64,000 bases of DNA. It comes from Haberlea rhodopensis (lineage: Eukaryota > Streptophyta > Magnoliopsida > Lamiales > Gesneriaceae). Each line of letters begins with the position of its first letter. The first letter of the stretch is position 1. The position numbers and the translations under genes were made by a program. Positions 46,301 through 55,864 of the stretch are shown here, in pieces. Below the pieces are notes generated by a model, which saw nothing but the letters and a program-made list of their open reading frames with translations, ran no database searches and was not told the origin of the DNA. The stretch covers positions 1 through 64,000 of the forward strand of contig CAJQUN010000978.1 of assembly GCA_907163345.1 (NCBI GenBank), read 5' to 3'.

Positions 46301-46678
46301 GGTCAGAAATCGAGTCCTAAACAGCTTCCAGTTTATTTCCTGACCCTGAGCTTCTTGTTCAATCACTGTGGTCTTCCACCACATCAACGCCTTTTTGGCC
46401 AATTGAAATTCTGCTAGCCGTATCCAAGCTGTCTTTGCGCATGGGGCAGCTACAAATATCTGCTCCAACCTCTCTAGCCATTCCTCAGCCTTCTCCCCTG
46501 TTTCAGTCCCTTCAAAAGTCGGGGGCCGATAAGCTAGAAATTGCGTCAAACTCAGTTCTCCCGGCAATAGCTGTTGTTCAGACGGCTCTTCGCCCAAGGC
46601 TGGCGGCGGTAGGGGATTTGTATGTCTAGCACTAGCATTTACACTTATAGCATCACCAACATCGACATTTGCTGCCAT
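43310..46678 (-). CDS. Element D gag-pol polyprotein, open but truncated in integrase
   Basis: The start is the ATG at 46678-46676 (ATGGCAGC), preferred over the upstream in-frame ATG at 46690 because A and B start at the same place. About 1,120 codons are open. In order: gag core with FEGTETGEKAEEWL, two zinc knuckles (CFLCGGPHSVKVC and CYECGKHGHLARNC, about residues 285-315), protease ILIDTGASHSF (about 390), reverse transcriptase with VIVFIDDILIYS (about 725), RNase H with LYTDASLQG (about 870), and the integrase zinc finger HISKFSIHPGGRKM (about 1090). The last natural residues are the KKCL of the zinc finger; the frame then reads about 30 codons of LTR to 43217. Without an integrase core it cannot insert by itself, but it could make particles and cDNA. 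Confidence 0.88.
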
Positions 46679-46875
46679 ACTGCAACACAAGGGTTAACAA
46701 CAATATACAAAATAGTTCACATAATACATCGTTAGAAAACCATAACACGTTAGCATAACAGTCACATGCTTCATATGCGCACAACATATTTAAAAGTAGA
46801 CGCCTAGTCAACTCATTGCTAAGGCTACCCTTCACTCGTTCCCGGGTTCTCTAACCACTGCTCTGATACCACTAA
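46679..46875 (-). other. Element D leader with tRNA-Met primer site
   Basis: The minus strand has TGGTATCAGAGC at 46871-46860, four bases from the LTR. The leader ends with GTGTTGCAG one base before the gag ATG, the same acceptor-like context as in A and B. Confidence 0.88.
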
Positions 46876-47894
46876 TGTAAGGACCCTAGTTCCTTAACGG
46901 TGAAATCAAGATATAAATATGGCTAAACATGTATTAGAGACATCTTAGAGTTCTGGTTGTTATGTGAGCTCAATATAATTACAGGCCAAAAATAAAACTT
47001 CAGTAGTTAGTTAATTACATCCCCAAAATGAATGATAAGACTAACAAAAATCCTGTAATCTAACTTCTTTCAAGTCCCTTTAAGCTCACAGTTCAACCCA
47101 ACCTTGAGCCCCTTTTGTCCAAAAGCGTACCTACAGGAACAACTCACCATGAGCATATAAATATCACCATTTAATCACAATTCAACTTAACAAAATAATT
47201 AAGCGCATGCGGCAAATAATAGATATGCTCCTTGATCACCACATTAGCACATTTCACTGTTGTTCCTGTTTCACAAATTTATGCATAAAATCATTAGTTC
47301 ACGACATAATGATCGATAACGCGTTTCCAATTATATCCACAATATTTCACATTAATCACTAGAATTGTGACTGTTCCGGTCCCAATACAACAGCGGAATT
47401 TTAGGACCCCTCGCTTCGACATATAGCGGCATCATATGATATCCCTCGCTTCGACAATGACAGCGGCATGTTACTTCGCTTAGACATGACAGCGGCAAAT
47501 ATCATACTACCATCGCTTCATATGACAGCGGCAAGTACCTCCCTCGCTCGAAGATAAAGGCTACCGGAACATTCATCAATTCTACCACAATTAATCAAAC
47601 ACAATTGATTCCAATATCATGATATAACACTATCATTTCACATATCCCATCACATAACGGCACGATATTCACAATATACATCATCACAGTTATAACACGT
47701 TTTTACCGTCCGATGCTCGTACGTCTCACTACGTACCTTAGTTTCAAAAGTGGAGAAGTTGTATAACTTTATCTCCTCGACGTTGTTGGCACCTGAGATG
47801 GTTCTACACAACCATACAATTCAATATTAGAAGCCAAATAATAGTCGAATACCAAAAATTCAACAAAATACAACATTTTTCAAAATTACACAGC

Positions 47895-48110
47895 TGGCGA
47901 TCGATCGCTCCACTGAGGCGATCGATCGCCTCAAATTTTTTCCCGCGGCGATCGATCGCTTCAAACATGGCGATCGATCGCCTAACCCTTGGTTTGGCTA
48001 CTGCCTCTCGGCGATCGGTCGCCTCATTTTAGGCGATCGATCGCCTGCCCTGCGAGAAGCCCACTGCCCTTAGGCGATCGGTCGCCTCTTTTCAGGCGAT
48101 CGATCGCCTC
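47895..48110. repeat. GCGATCGATCGC palindrome array, element D right LTR
   Basis: About eight boxes, mostly GGCGATCGATCGCC with two GGCGATCGGTCGCC forms kept in both LTRs. Confidence 0.9.
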
Positions 48111-48343
48111 GCACAGACACACGATTTTCACCATTTTTACACCAAAAATTCCTTCCCAACTTCCACAACACTTATACCAACAAACCCAAAACACAAAAAC
48201 ACTTTAAACCTTCAATATACATCACAAAACAACCCCAAAATCCCACACCCAACCACAAAACATACCAACCCAAATAAACCCATTTTCATACTCCAAACCA
48301 CCACCCAAAATCACAATAAACCTCACAAAACAACAAGGGATGA

Positions 48344-48353
48344 TATATATATA
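48344..48353 (-). promoter_or_regulatory. TATA box of element D
   Basis: A TATATATATA run inside GATGATATATATATACATCC in the 5' LTR, also kept at 43030-43039. It would drive leftward transcription, with the palindrome array then lying about 230-450 bp downstream in the transcript. Confidence 0.55.
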
Positions 48354-48865
48354 CATCCTAGGCCCCAAATCTTACCAAGAAATCACAAGAATCAAGTTTT
48401 GCAAGAACTTCTCTTCCACCTTGGAGTCCCACTCGAAAATGAGAGGAGGAGGGTAGGGTTTGAAAAGTGTTGGGGGTTGAATAATGTGAGGGGGGTAAAG
48501 ATGATATGAGGTTATTGTGGGTTATGAGAGTTAATTAAATTTTACACCCCACTTCCTAACATGATGCAAATTATGCCCAACATTGTATTTTAGACACATT
48601 TCACCACAATGCGCCAAATACCAATTAAATGCACGTTTCACAAAATAAATGAGTACTTGCACATGTAAGCCATTAAAACACCCGATTACCCAACATGCAT
48701 AACGTGCACCCTGAAATGCTCTACCAGCCCACATGACCAAGCATTTCCACATGGCAATTAATTTTAACACATAAGGCAATTACCACCATAATTAATCATA
48801 ATTAATCATACGAACACAATTTATGCCTTAAACACAATTAACCATTTCGGGGACATCACAAGTGT

Positions 48866-49040
48866 AAACCTATAGCTTTAACATTCATTAATGGGAATGT
48901 AATCAAATAGCTTTTGGAAATTTGATTTTGGCCTGTAATCTCCTTAGCTCAAGCTACAATCGGAACCCTTAAGAGGTTATAAATGCATGCTCTGTCCAAT
49001 TTATGTGTACTAATTGATATTAAGGTAGGAAGACCCTACA
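48866..49040 (+). mobile_element. Element B 5' LTR, third piece
   Basis: The U5 end of the LTR after element D: GTAAACCTATAGC...GACCCTACA. It matches 55689-55864. Confidence 0.92.
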
Positions 49041-49245
49041 TTAGTGGTATCAGAGCAGTGGTTAGATAACCCGGGGATGAGCGAAGGGTAGCCTTAGCAA
49101 TAAGTTGCCTAAGTGCTTCTTTCTAAACATGTTTGTGCATGAATTGCATATGAAGTATATGATGTTGTGCTAACATATTTTGTTTATCTAACGAGGTATG
49201 ATATGAACTGCTTTTGGGTATTGTTGTTAACCCTTGTCTTGCAGT
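49041..49245 (+). other. Element B leader with tRNA-Met primer site
   Basis: TGGTATCAGAGC at 49045-49056, four bases after the LTR. The leader ends TCTTGCAG (49237-49244), one base before the gag ATG, an acceptor-like context preceded by a pyrimidine-rich stretch. Confidence 0.88.
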
Positions 49246-50740
49246 ATGGCAGCAAACGCAGAAGTGGGTGACGCTGTGAGCGTCAATGCAAGTGCGGGAC
49301 GTACGAATCCCCTACCCCCGCCAGCTTTTGATGATGAACCGTCCGAGCAACAGTTGTTGCCAGGGGAACTAAGCTTAACTCAGTTTCTTGCATACCGACC
49401 CCCAACCTTTGAAGGAACTGAAACAGGGGAACGAGCTGAGGAATGGTTGGAAAGAATAGAACAAATCTTTGTGGCAGCCCCATGTGCGAAGACAGCATGG
49501 ATACGGTTAGCAGAGTTCCAATTGGCCAAGAAGGCGCTAATGTGGTGAAAGACCACCGTGGTTGAGCAAGAGGCTCAAGGTCATGAAGTCAATTGGAAAA
49601 TGTTTTGGACTCGCTTTCTGAATCGTTATTTCTCGGCTGCTGCACGACAGGCTAAGGAAGATGAATTTACTCACCTCAAGCAAGGTAATTCGTCGGTGTC
49701 AGACTATGCTCTTCATTATTGCTCCTTGCTCAGATATGTGCCTCACATTGCCACGAGCACGCAAGCAAAGATGAGGAATTTCATGAAAGGTTTGAGGCCG
49801 GAGCTGTACGATAGGGTGATCATGGCCCTACTTGTTTTGAAGATGCACTCTCACGGGCCGAGCTGGCCGAACTAGGAGTGGGTGCATACCCTGATGTTGT
49901 ACCACCGTCGGCACCCTCTCAGAAATCCACTCCGGATAATTTGAAGCCAAGGAGTAATCAGTTCAAGTCAAGGGGGAACTCATCGGCATCAAGGTTCAGT
50001 GGTAAGAGGCCCGACAATAGATGGAAAGGAAACCGTAGGGTTGATGCCCCATCTGGAAGGGGGCAGTCTCAGGGAGACAGATCCGGGAAGGTCCAATGCA
50101 CTCTTTGTGGGCAACCACATCTGACGAAAGATTGTGTGGGATGCTATGTTTGTGGCGACAAAGGCCACTTTGCTAGACAGTGTCCCAACAGGGGAAGTCA
50201 ACAGGGTCCTGCGGGGAGGCCTGTGGATAGGACAGCACAACACAGACCACCATTTGTGCCGCGACAGTATGGAGGTCAGCCTATGGGGCCACCTCAAGGG
50301 CAAGTCTATGCATTGACAATGGAGCAAGCTTCAGCGGCTCCGGAGGAGGTTATAGCGGGTACGTGTCTTTTATTTACGCACCCTGCTTTTATATTGATCG
50401 ACACAGGTGCGTCACACTCTTTTGTGTCAACAAGTTTTGTGGAAAGACACCACATATGCACTTCTCCGTCGCCCACGCCTCTTATAGTCTCGACCCCCGC
50501 TGGAAGAAGTATGATTACTGATCGGATCGTCTACAATGGCCTCATTTATTTTGAGGATAAAGAACTAAGGTCAGATTTGATTGTTCTGGGAATGTCAGAT
50601 TTTGACTGCATTCTGGGCATCGACGTTCTGAACAGGTATCAGGCAGTTGTGAACTGCAGGCAGAGGACAGTACGGTTCAAATCTGATATGGAATTCCATG
50701 GACGTTCTATGGGGATGGTTCTCGCTCAAAGATTCCATTG
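49246..50740 (+). pseudogene. Element B gag and protease
   Basis: The start is the ATG at 49246. The gag core (FEGTETGERAEEWLERIE) is open to a TGA at 49546-49548, where the other elements have Trp (TGG). The frame continues to a frameshift near 49828, after KGLRPELYDRVI. Then 49878-50741 carries two zinc knuckles (CTLCGQPHLTKDC and CYVCGDKGHFARQC, about 50096-50185) and protease ILIDTGASHSF (about 50393-50425). A second frameshift near 50695 leads into pol. Confidence 0.9.
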
Positions 50741-53700
50741 ATATCTGCTGTCAAGATGGCACGGTTATTGGAACGAGGCCATACAGGATATCTCGTATAT
50801 GCCGTTGATGTTACGGGAAAGAAAGAAGAAGTAAAAGTTGAGGATGTGCCCGTAGTGGCGGAGTTTCCTGATGTCTTTCCGGAGGAGATTCCCGGATTCC
50901 CACCGACGAGAGAGGTCGAGTTTGGGATTGAGTTATTACCGGGGACGTCGGCCATTTCTCGTGCCCCTTATAGGATGGCACCAGCGGAGCTAAGGGAATT
51001 AAAGATTCAGTTACAAGAGCTCCTTGATAAAGGCTATATACGCCCTAGCGTATCGCCCTGGGGAGCACCAGTTTTATTTGTGAAGAAGAAAGATGGTTCG
51101 ATGCGTTTGTGCATCGATTACAGACAACTGAACAAAGCTACAGTGAAGAATAAGTACCCACTCCCGAGGATCGATGATTTGTTTGATCAGTTGCAGGGTA
51201 CGAGGCTCTACAGTAAGATCGATCTGAGGTCGGGGTACCATCAGATTCGAGTAAGAGAAGAGGATGTTCAGAAGACAGCCTTCAGGACTAGGTATGGGCA
51301 CTATGAATTCCTAGTCATGCCTTTTGGGGTGACAAATGCCCCGGCTGTTTTCATGAGTTTGATGAACAAGGTGTTCCAGCCATTTTTGGACCAATTCGTC
51401 ATAGTTTTCATTGACGATATACTCATCTACTCTCGGACCGAAGAAGATCATGTGCGGCACTTGGGGACAGTACTTCAGATCCTCAGGGATCATCAGTTGT
51501 ATGCAAAGCTTAGCAAGTGCGAGTTCTGGTTGGACAGCGTGGTATTCCTAGGCCATGTCATATCTAGCCAAGGGATATCTGTGGATCCCAGGAAGATTGA
51601 AGTTGTGATGGAGTGGGCAGCACCCACTTCTGTACCCGAGATACGGAGTTTTCTTGGCTTAGCAGGTTATTATCGACGTTTTGTCGAGGGATTTTCTCAG
51701 ATCGCTAAACCATTGACGCAGCTGACTCAGAAAGGAGTCCCATTCTTTTGGTCCGAAGCTTGTGAGGAAAGCTTCCAAGAATTGAAGCGTCGTTTGACGA
51801 CAGCGTCAGTGTTGGTGATTCCGTCTGAGGATAAGAGGTTTGCCTTGTACACGGATGCATCATTGCAGGGTTTGGGCTGTGTATTGATGCAAGACAGACA
51901 AGTGGTAGCCTATGCTTCGAGACAGTTGAAGCCTCACGAGACCAGATACCCAGTCCATGATCTGGAACTGGCGGCTATCATTTTCGCCTTAAAGATTTGG
52001 CGTCATTATCTTTATGGTACTACGTTTACCATCTTTACGGACCATAAGAGCCTAAAGTTTCTATTCACTCAGGCTGAACTGAATATGCGTCAAAGAAGGT
52101 GGATGGATTTTCTCAAGGATTATGACTGTGAAATTGAGTACCATCCCGGTAAAGCAAATTTGATAGCAGACGCCTTAAGTCGGAAGGTGAAGAGTACAGC
52201 TGAGGACGTTATGTGTTTATCAACGATGATGACCTCTTACTGCCACCTGGGCTATGACTTTGATGTGGACACGTCGCCGGTGCGAGTGTCGACCTTATTG
52301 GCCGAGCCAGACGTATTTGAGGCTATCAGGAAAGCCCAGAGGTCGGATGATGAAGTGCAGAGATGGTCATCGATAGCACTTCGAGGTCAGCCAACAAAGT
52401 TTAGAGTGGCTGAAGATGATTCATTAAGACTGGGCAACCGATGGGTAGTCCCAGATACACCAGAGTTACGTAAAGGAATTTTAGAACGGGCTCATAGTAG
52501 CCGATTCAGTATCCACCCCGGAGGAAGAAAGATGTATAAGGACCTGAGTGGTCAATTCTGGTGGAGACGCATGAAGCATGATGTGATCAGTTATGTTAAG
52601 AGATGCTTGATCTGCCAACAAGTAAAGGCAGAAAGGCAGAGGCCTGGTGGCGAGCTGAAGAGCTTGGAGGTACCTAAGTGGAAGTGGGAACATATATCCA
52701 TGGACTTCGTAACCCACTTGCCAAGGTCGGCCTCTGGATTTGATGCGATCTGGGTGATCGTGGATAGGCTGACGAAAGTAGCTCATTTCATCCCTTACAG
52801 TATGACTTTCACGTATCTAAAGATGGCCCAATTGTATGTACGGGATGTAGTGAGGTTGCATGGGGTGCCAGTCTCGATCGTGTCTGACAGAGACCCAAGG
52901 TTTACTTCTCATTTCTGGGAAGGTCTCCAGACAGCTTTGGGCACCGAGGTGAGATTGAGTACAGCTATCACCCTCAGACAGACGGCCAAACGGAGCGTAC
53001 TATTCAGACGCTCGAAGATATGCTGAGGGCATGTGTTTTGGAGTTTGATACTCCGTGGCAAGAATCTATACCACTGGTAGAGTTCTCATACAATAACAGC
53101 TATCAGGCGAGCATTCAAATGGCCCCTTTTGAAGCTCTGTACGGACGACGATGTAGGTCACCACTGTATTGGGAGGACTTGACGAGTAAAGCGGTCGGAG
53201 GACCGGATATGATTAAGGACATGGAGGAAAAGATTAAGATGATACGCTTAAAGATGAAAGCGGCCCAAGATAGGCAAGCAGCCTATGCAAATAAGCGGCG
53301 ACGGCCGCTAGAATTTCAAGTAGGAGACAAGGTCTTCTTGAAAATCTCACCCTTCAGGGGTGTTGTTCGTTTTGGTATGCGGGGGAAGTTATCCCCGAGG
53401 TATGTTGGACCGTACGAGGTGTTACAGCGTATCGGCACTTTGGCTTACCGATTGGCTCTACCGCCGTCTTTATCTGGAATTCATGATGTTTTCCATGTTT
53501 CTATGCTACGGAAGTATGAGCCAGACCCGTCTCATGTTTTACAGCCTACTGAAGTGCAGTTAGACTCAGATGTATCCTACGTTGAACGACCAGTCAGAAT
53601 TCTGGATCGTGAAGATCGCAAATTACGAAGTAAAGTTATACCGATGGTCAAAGTTCAGTGGGATCGTCGGGGTGTCGAGGAGGCTACGTGGGAGACGGAG

Positions 53701-53769
53701 CGGCATATGATGCAGCATTACCCGGAACTATTTTTTTGGTATGATTTATGTTTAGTTTCTTTTGGGTAA
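50738..53769 (+). pseudogene. Element B reverse transcriptase, RNase H, integrase and chromodomain
   Basis: The frame 50738-53026 (762 codons) holds reverse transcriptase with KKKDGSMRLCIDYRQLNK and FIDDILIYS (about 51409-51435), RNase H with LYTDASLQG (51846) and TDHKSLKFLF, and integrase with HSSRFSIHPGGRKM (52492), CLICQQ (52606), MDFVTHLP (52699) and VSDRDPRF (52881). A one-base loss near 52967, in the AYHPQTDGQTE motif, shifts the frame. The rest, 53020-53769, has the integrase C-terminus and chromodomain with VKVQWDRRGVEEATWETE (about 53650-53703). Repairing that one base would join the two frames, so pol is otherwise well kept. Confidence 0.92.
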
Positions 53770-53800
53770 GTGCATGCGATTTCGAGGACGAAATCTTGTA

Positions 53801-53813
53801 AGTAGGGGAGTAA
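53801..53813 (+). other. Element B polypurine tract
   Basis: AGTAGGGGAGTAA just before the LTR start TGATGCCCCG at 53816. Confidence 0.82.
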
Positions 53814-54490
53814 TATGATGCCCCGAAATTAATTAATTGCAAGTAAGGCATTAATTATGTTTATATGATGAATCATGTGTTAATGAATTTATGTGTTGGG
53901 TATTAAGATGTTAACATGATTTAATTGTGTTAATTATTAAATATGAGGAAGATGTGATTTTAGATGAAGTTTAGAGCATTGATGTAAAATGCTTTTAAAA
54001 CACCAAGTAGAGTATTTTATACATCATGTTAAGTTTGGGGTACATTTTTTAAATTAAGTTAAGACAACCCCTTTTAATCTTCTACCCACCACTTTAACCC
54101 CTCTATACCTTTCACTTTATTAAAAATCCCCAAAATCACTTCCCAACCCAAACCCTTCCATTTTCGAGTTCCACCAAAAGAGGAGAAGAAAAGTTCCACA
54201 AAAACTTGGTTTGTGTGATCTTTGCTAGGATTTGGAGCCTACAAGAGGTATGGAACCATTCCTATAAGTTTTATGATGTTTGGTGTTGAAATGGGTTAAG
54301 TTTTTGATGTTTTATGTGGGTTTGTTTGGGTATGTGTTGTTTATGGTTGGGGTATGATTTTTGAAGTGTTTTAAGTGGGTTTTAGTGGGTTATGATGTTA
54401 TTGTTATTGTTGGGAAGTTTGGTGTTGAAAGGTATGAAGATGAGCTTGCAAAATGCACATGAAGATGGTGAAATCACGGCCACTGTAAGT

Positions 54491-54706
54491 GGCGATCGAT
54501 CGCTACAAAAGCAGCGATCGATCGCCGAGGGACATTGCGCGAAAATGAGGATAGGCTATCGATCGCCTCAAATGGCGCGATCGATCGCCAACGTCCAGTA
54601 GCCAAATGAGCATCAGGCGATCGATCGCCTCATTTTAAGCGATCGATCGCCGCTAAGTGAAAAATCAGGCGATCGATCGCCTATTTTGAGCGATCGATCG
54701 CCACTG
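54491..54706. repeat. GCGATCGATCGC palindrome array, element B right LTR
   Basis: Eight boxes in the same positions as in the left LTR, almost unchanged. Confidence 0.9.
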
Positions 54707-54909
54707 TTCAAAAGATGAAAAATGTTGATTTTTGTTGTATTTTTGGTATTGGGCTATTGTTTAGCTTCTAATATCAATTTGTATGGTTATGTAGAACCGT
54801 CCCAGGTACCCACGACTTCAAGGAGATAAAGTTCTACGACTTCTCCTTCTTTTGGAATTAGGTACGTAAGAGACGTACGAGCATCGGACGGTAAACCATA
54901 CCCTTACAT

Positions 54910-55225
54910 ATTATGATGATGTTTACGATGATGATGTTTATGATGATGTTTATGATGATGTTTATGATGAAGATGTTTATGATGATGCTTATGATGAAGA
55001 TATTTATGATGATGTTTACGATAATGATGTTTATGATGATGTTTATGATGAAGATGTTTATGATGATGCTTATGATGAATATATTTATGATGATGTTACG
55101 ATGATGATGTTTATGATGACGTTATGATGAAGATGTTTATGATGATGGTTACGATGATGATGTTTATGATGATGTTATGATGATGATGTTTATGATGACG
55201 TTTATGATGATGAAGTTTATGATAA
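54910..55225. repeat. ATGATGATGTTT-type tandem repeat, element B right LTR
   Basis: The intact counterpart of the tract split by copia element C at 31930-32117 and 40948-41090. Confidence 0.9.
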
Positions 55226-55244
55226 GGTCATACGACGTGTACGA

Positions 55245-55435
55245 TTGGGTAAGACGCCCGCGTGGTAAGATGCCACCCAAAGTATGTGAGTGGGTAAGAT
55301 GCCCCCGTGGTAAGATGCCACGCAATGTTTATGATATGGTAAGACGCCATATGATTGGGTAAGATGCCCATGTGGTAAGATGCCACACGATGATTATGAT
55401 ATGGTAAGATGCCATACAATGGGGTAAGATGCCCT
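55245..55435. repeat. GGTAAGATGCC tandem repeat, element B right LTR
   Basis: It has fewer copies than the block at 41100-41310: one GGTAAGATGCC unit near 55310 is missing, so copy number changed after insertion. Confidence 0.85.
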
Positions 55436-55864
55436 AATATATGAGTAAGAGTCAGGGATAACAAAGGAAGTCGAAGGACGACCAACAACCTTTACTTAAC
55501 TAGGATGTTATGCATTATTGTATGCTTTTGATATAATGTTAAGTAAATATGTATATGCTCACGATGTGTTATCCCTGTAGGTACACTTTTGGACCGAGGG
55601 GCCTAGGGTCGGGTTGAGGAGGTGAGCTAAAGGAAGCAAGATGAATGTAGGATGCAGGATTTTGATAGTCTCTACTCTAGGAGTAGTGTAAACCTATAGC
55701 TTTAACATTCATTAATGGGAATGTAATCAAATAGCTTTTGGAAATTTGATTTTGGCCTGTAATCTCCTTAGCTCAAGCTACAACCGGAACCCTTAAGAGG
55801 TTATAAATGCATGTTCTGTCCAATTTATGTGTACTAATTGATATTAAGGTAGGAAGACCCTACA

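Larger units (their letters stand above)
41563..48860 (-). mobile_element. Ty3/gypsy chromovirus D, minus strand, with one large internal deletion
   Basis: A 7.3-kb element in the LTR of B. The 5' LTR is complete (46876-48860). The 3' LTR (41563 to about 43309) lacks about 230 bp at its internal side. A single deletion with a short AAAT-like overlap joins the integrase zinc finger to the middle of the LTR, removing the integrase core, chromodomain, polypurine tract and LTR edge. The remaining gag-pol frame is uninterrupted. The LTRs differ at roughly 18 positions in about 1.75 kb by eye, so the element is young. Confidence 0.93.
46876..48860 (-). mobile_element. Element D 5' LTR
   Basis: A full 1,985-bp LTR, TGTAAGGACCC...GGACATCACA. 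It contains the GTACGT/ACGTAC repeat (47719-47736), the palindrome array (47895-48110), a TATATATATA box (48344-48353) for minus-strand transcription, and AGCGGCA repeats near 47390-47540. Confidence 0.93.
30835..55864 (+). mobile_element. Ty3/gypsy chromovirus B, its left LTR interrupted by elements C and D
   Basis: The left LTR (TGATGCCCCG...CCCTACA) lies in three pieces: 30835-32122, 40948-41562 and 48866-49040. Primer site 49045-49056, gag-pol 49246-53769, polypurine tract 53801-53813, and an uninterrupted right LTR at 53816-55864. The flanks are viral: the other viral copy (near 9413-9440) shows the uninterrupted site. The duplication is imperfect (TATTT-like, offset by one base). Coding breaks are one internal stop and three frameshifts. 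Confidence 0.93.
53816..55864 (+). mobile_element. Element B 3' LTR (uninterrupted)
   Basis: 2,049 bp, TGATGCCCCG...CCCTACA. It serves as the reference for the split left LTR. It contains the palindrome array (54491-54706), the GTACGT-AAGAG-ACGTAC repeat (54862-54878), the ATGATG tract (54910-55225), the GGTAAGATGCC block (55245-55435) and the TATGCTCAC...TGTAG block ending at 55580. Viral sequence follows at 55865. Confidence 0.94.

Noticed and set aside
2936..54706. GATCGATC-rich arrays as CRISPR repeats or bacterial/cyanobacterial sequence
   Set aside because: Spacing is irregular, repeats are only 12 bp, and they lie within plant LTR retrotransposons. The cyanobacterial GCGATCGC octamer is similar but different, and nothing else looks prokaryotic.
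55807..55864. ATG at 55807 as the start of the coat-protein gene
   Set aside because: It lies in the LTR of element B. The viral frame starts only at 55865 and originally continued from the movement region before element B.
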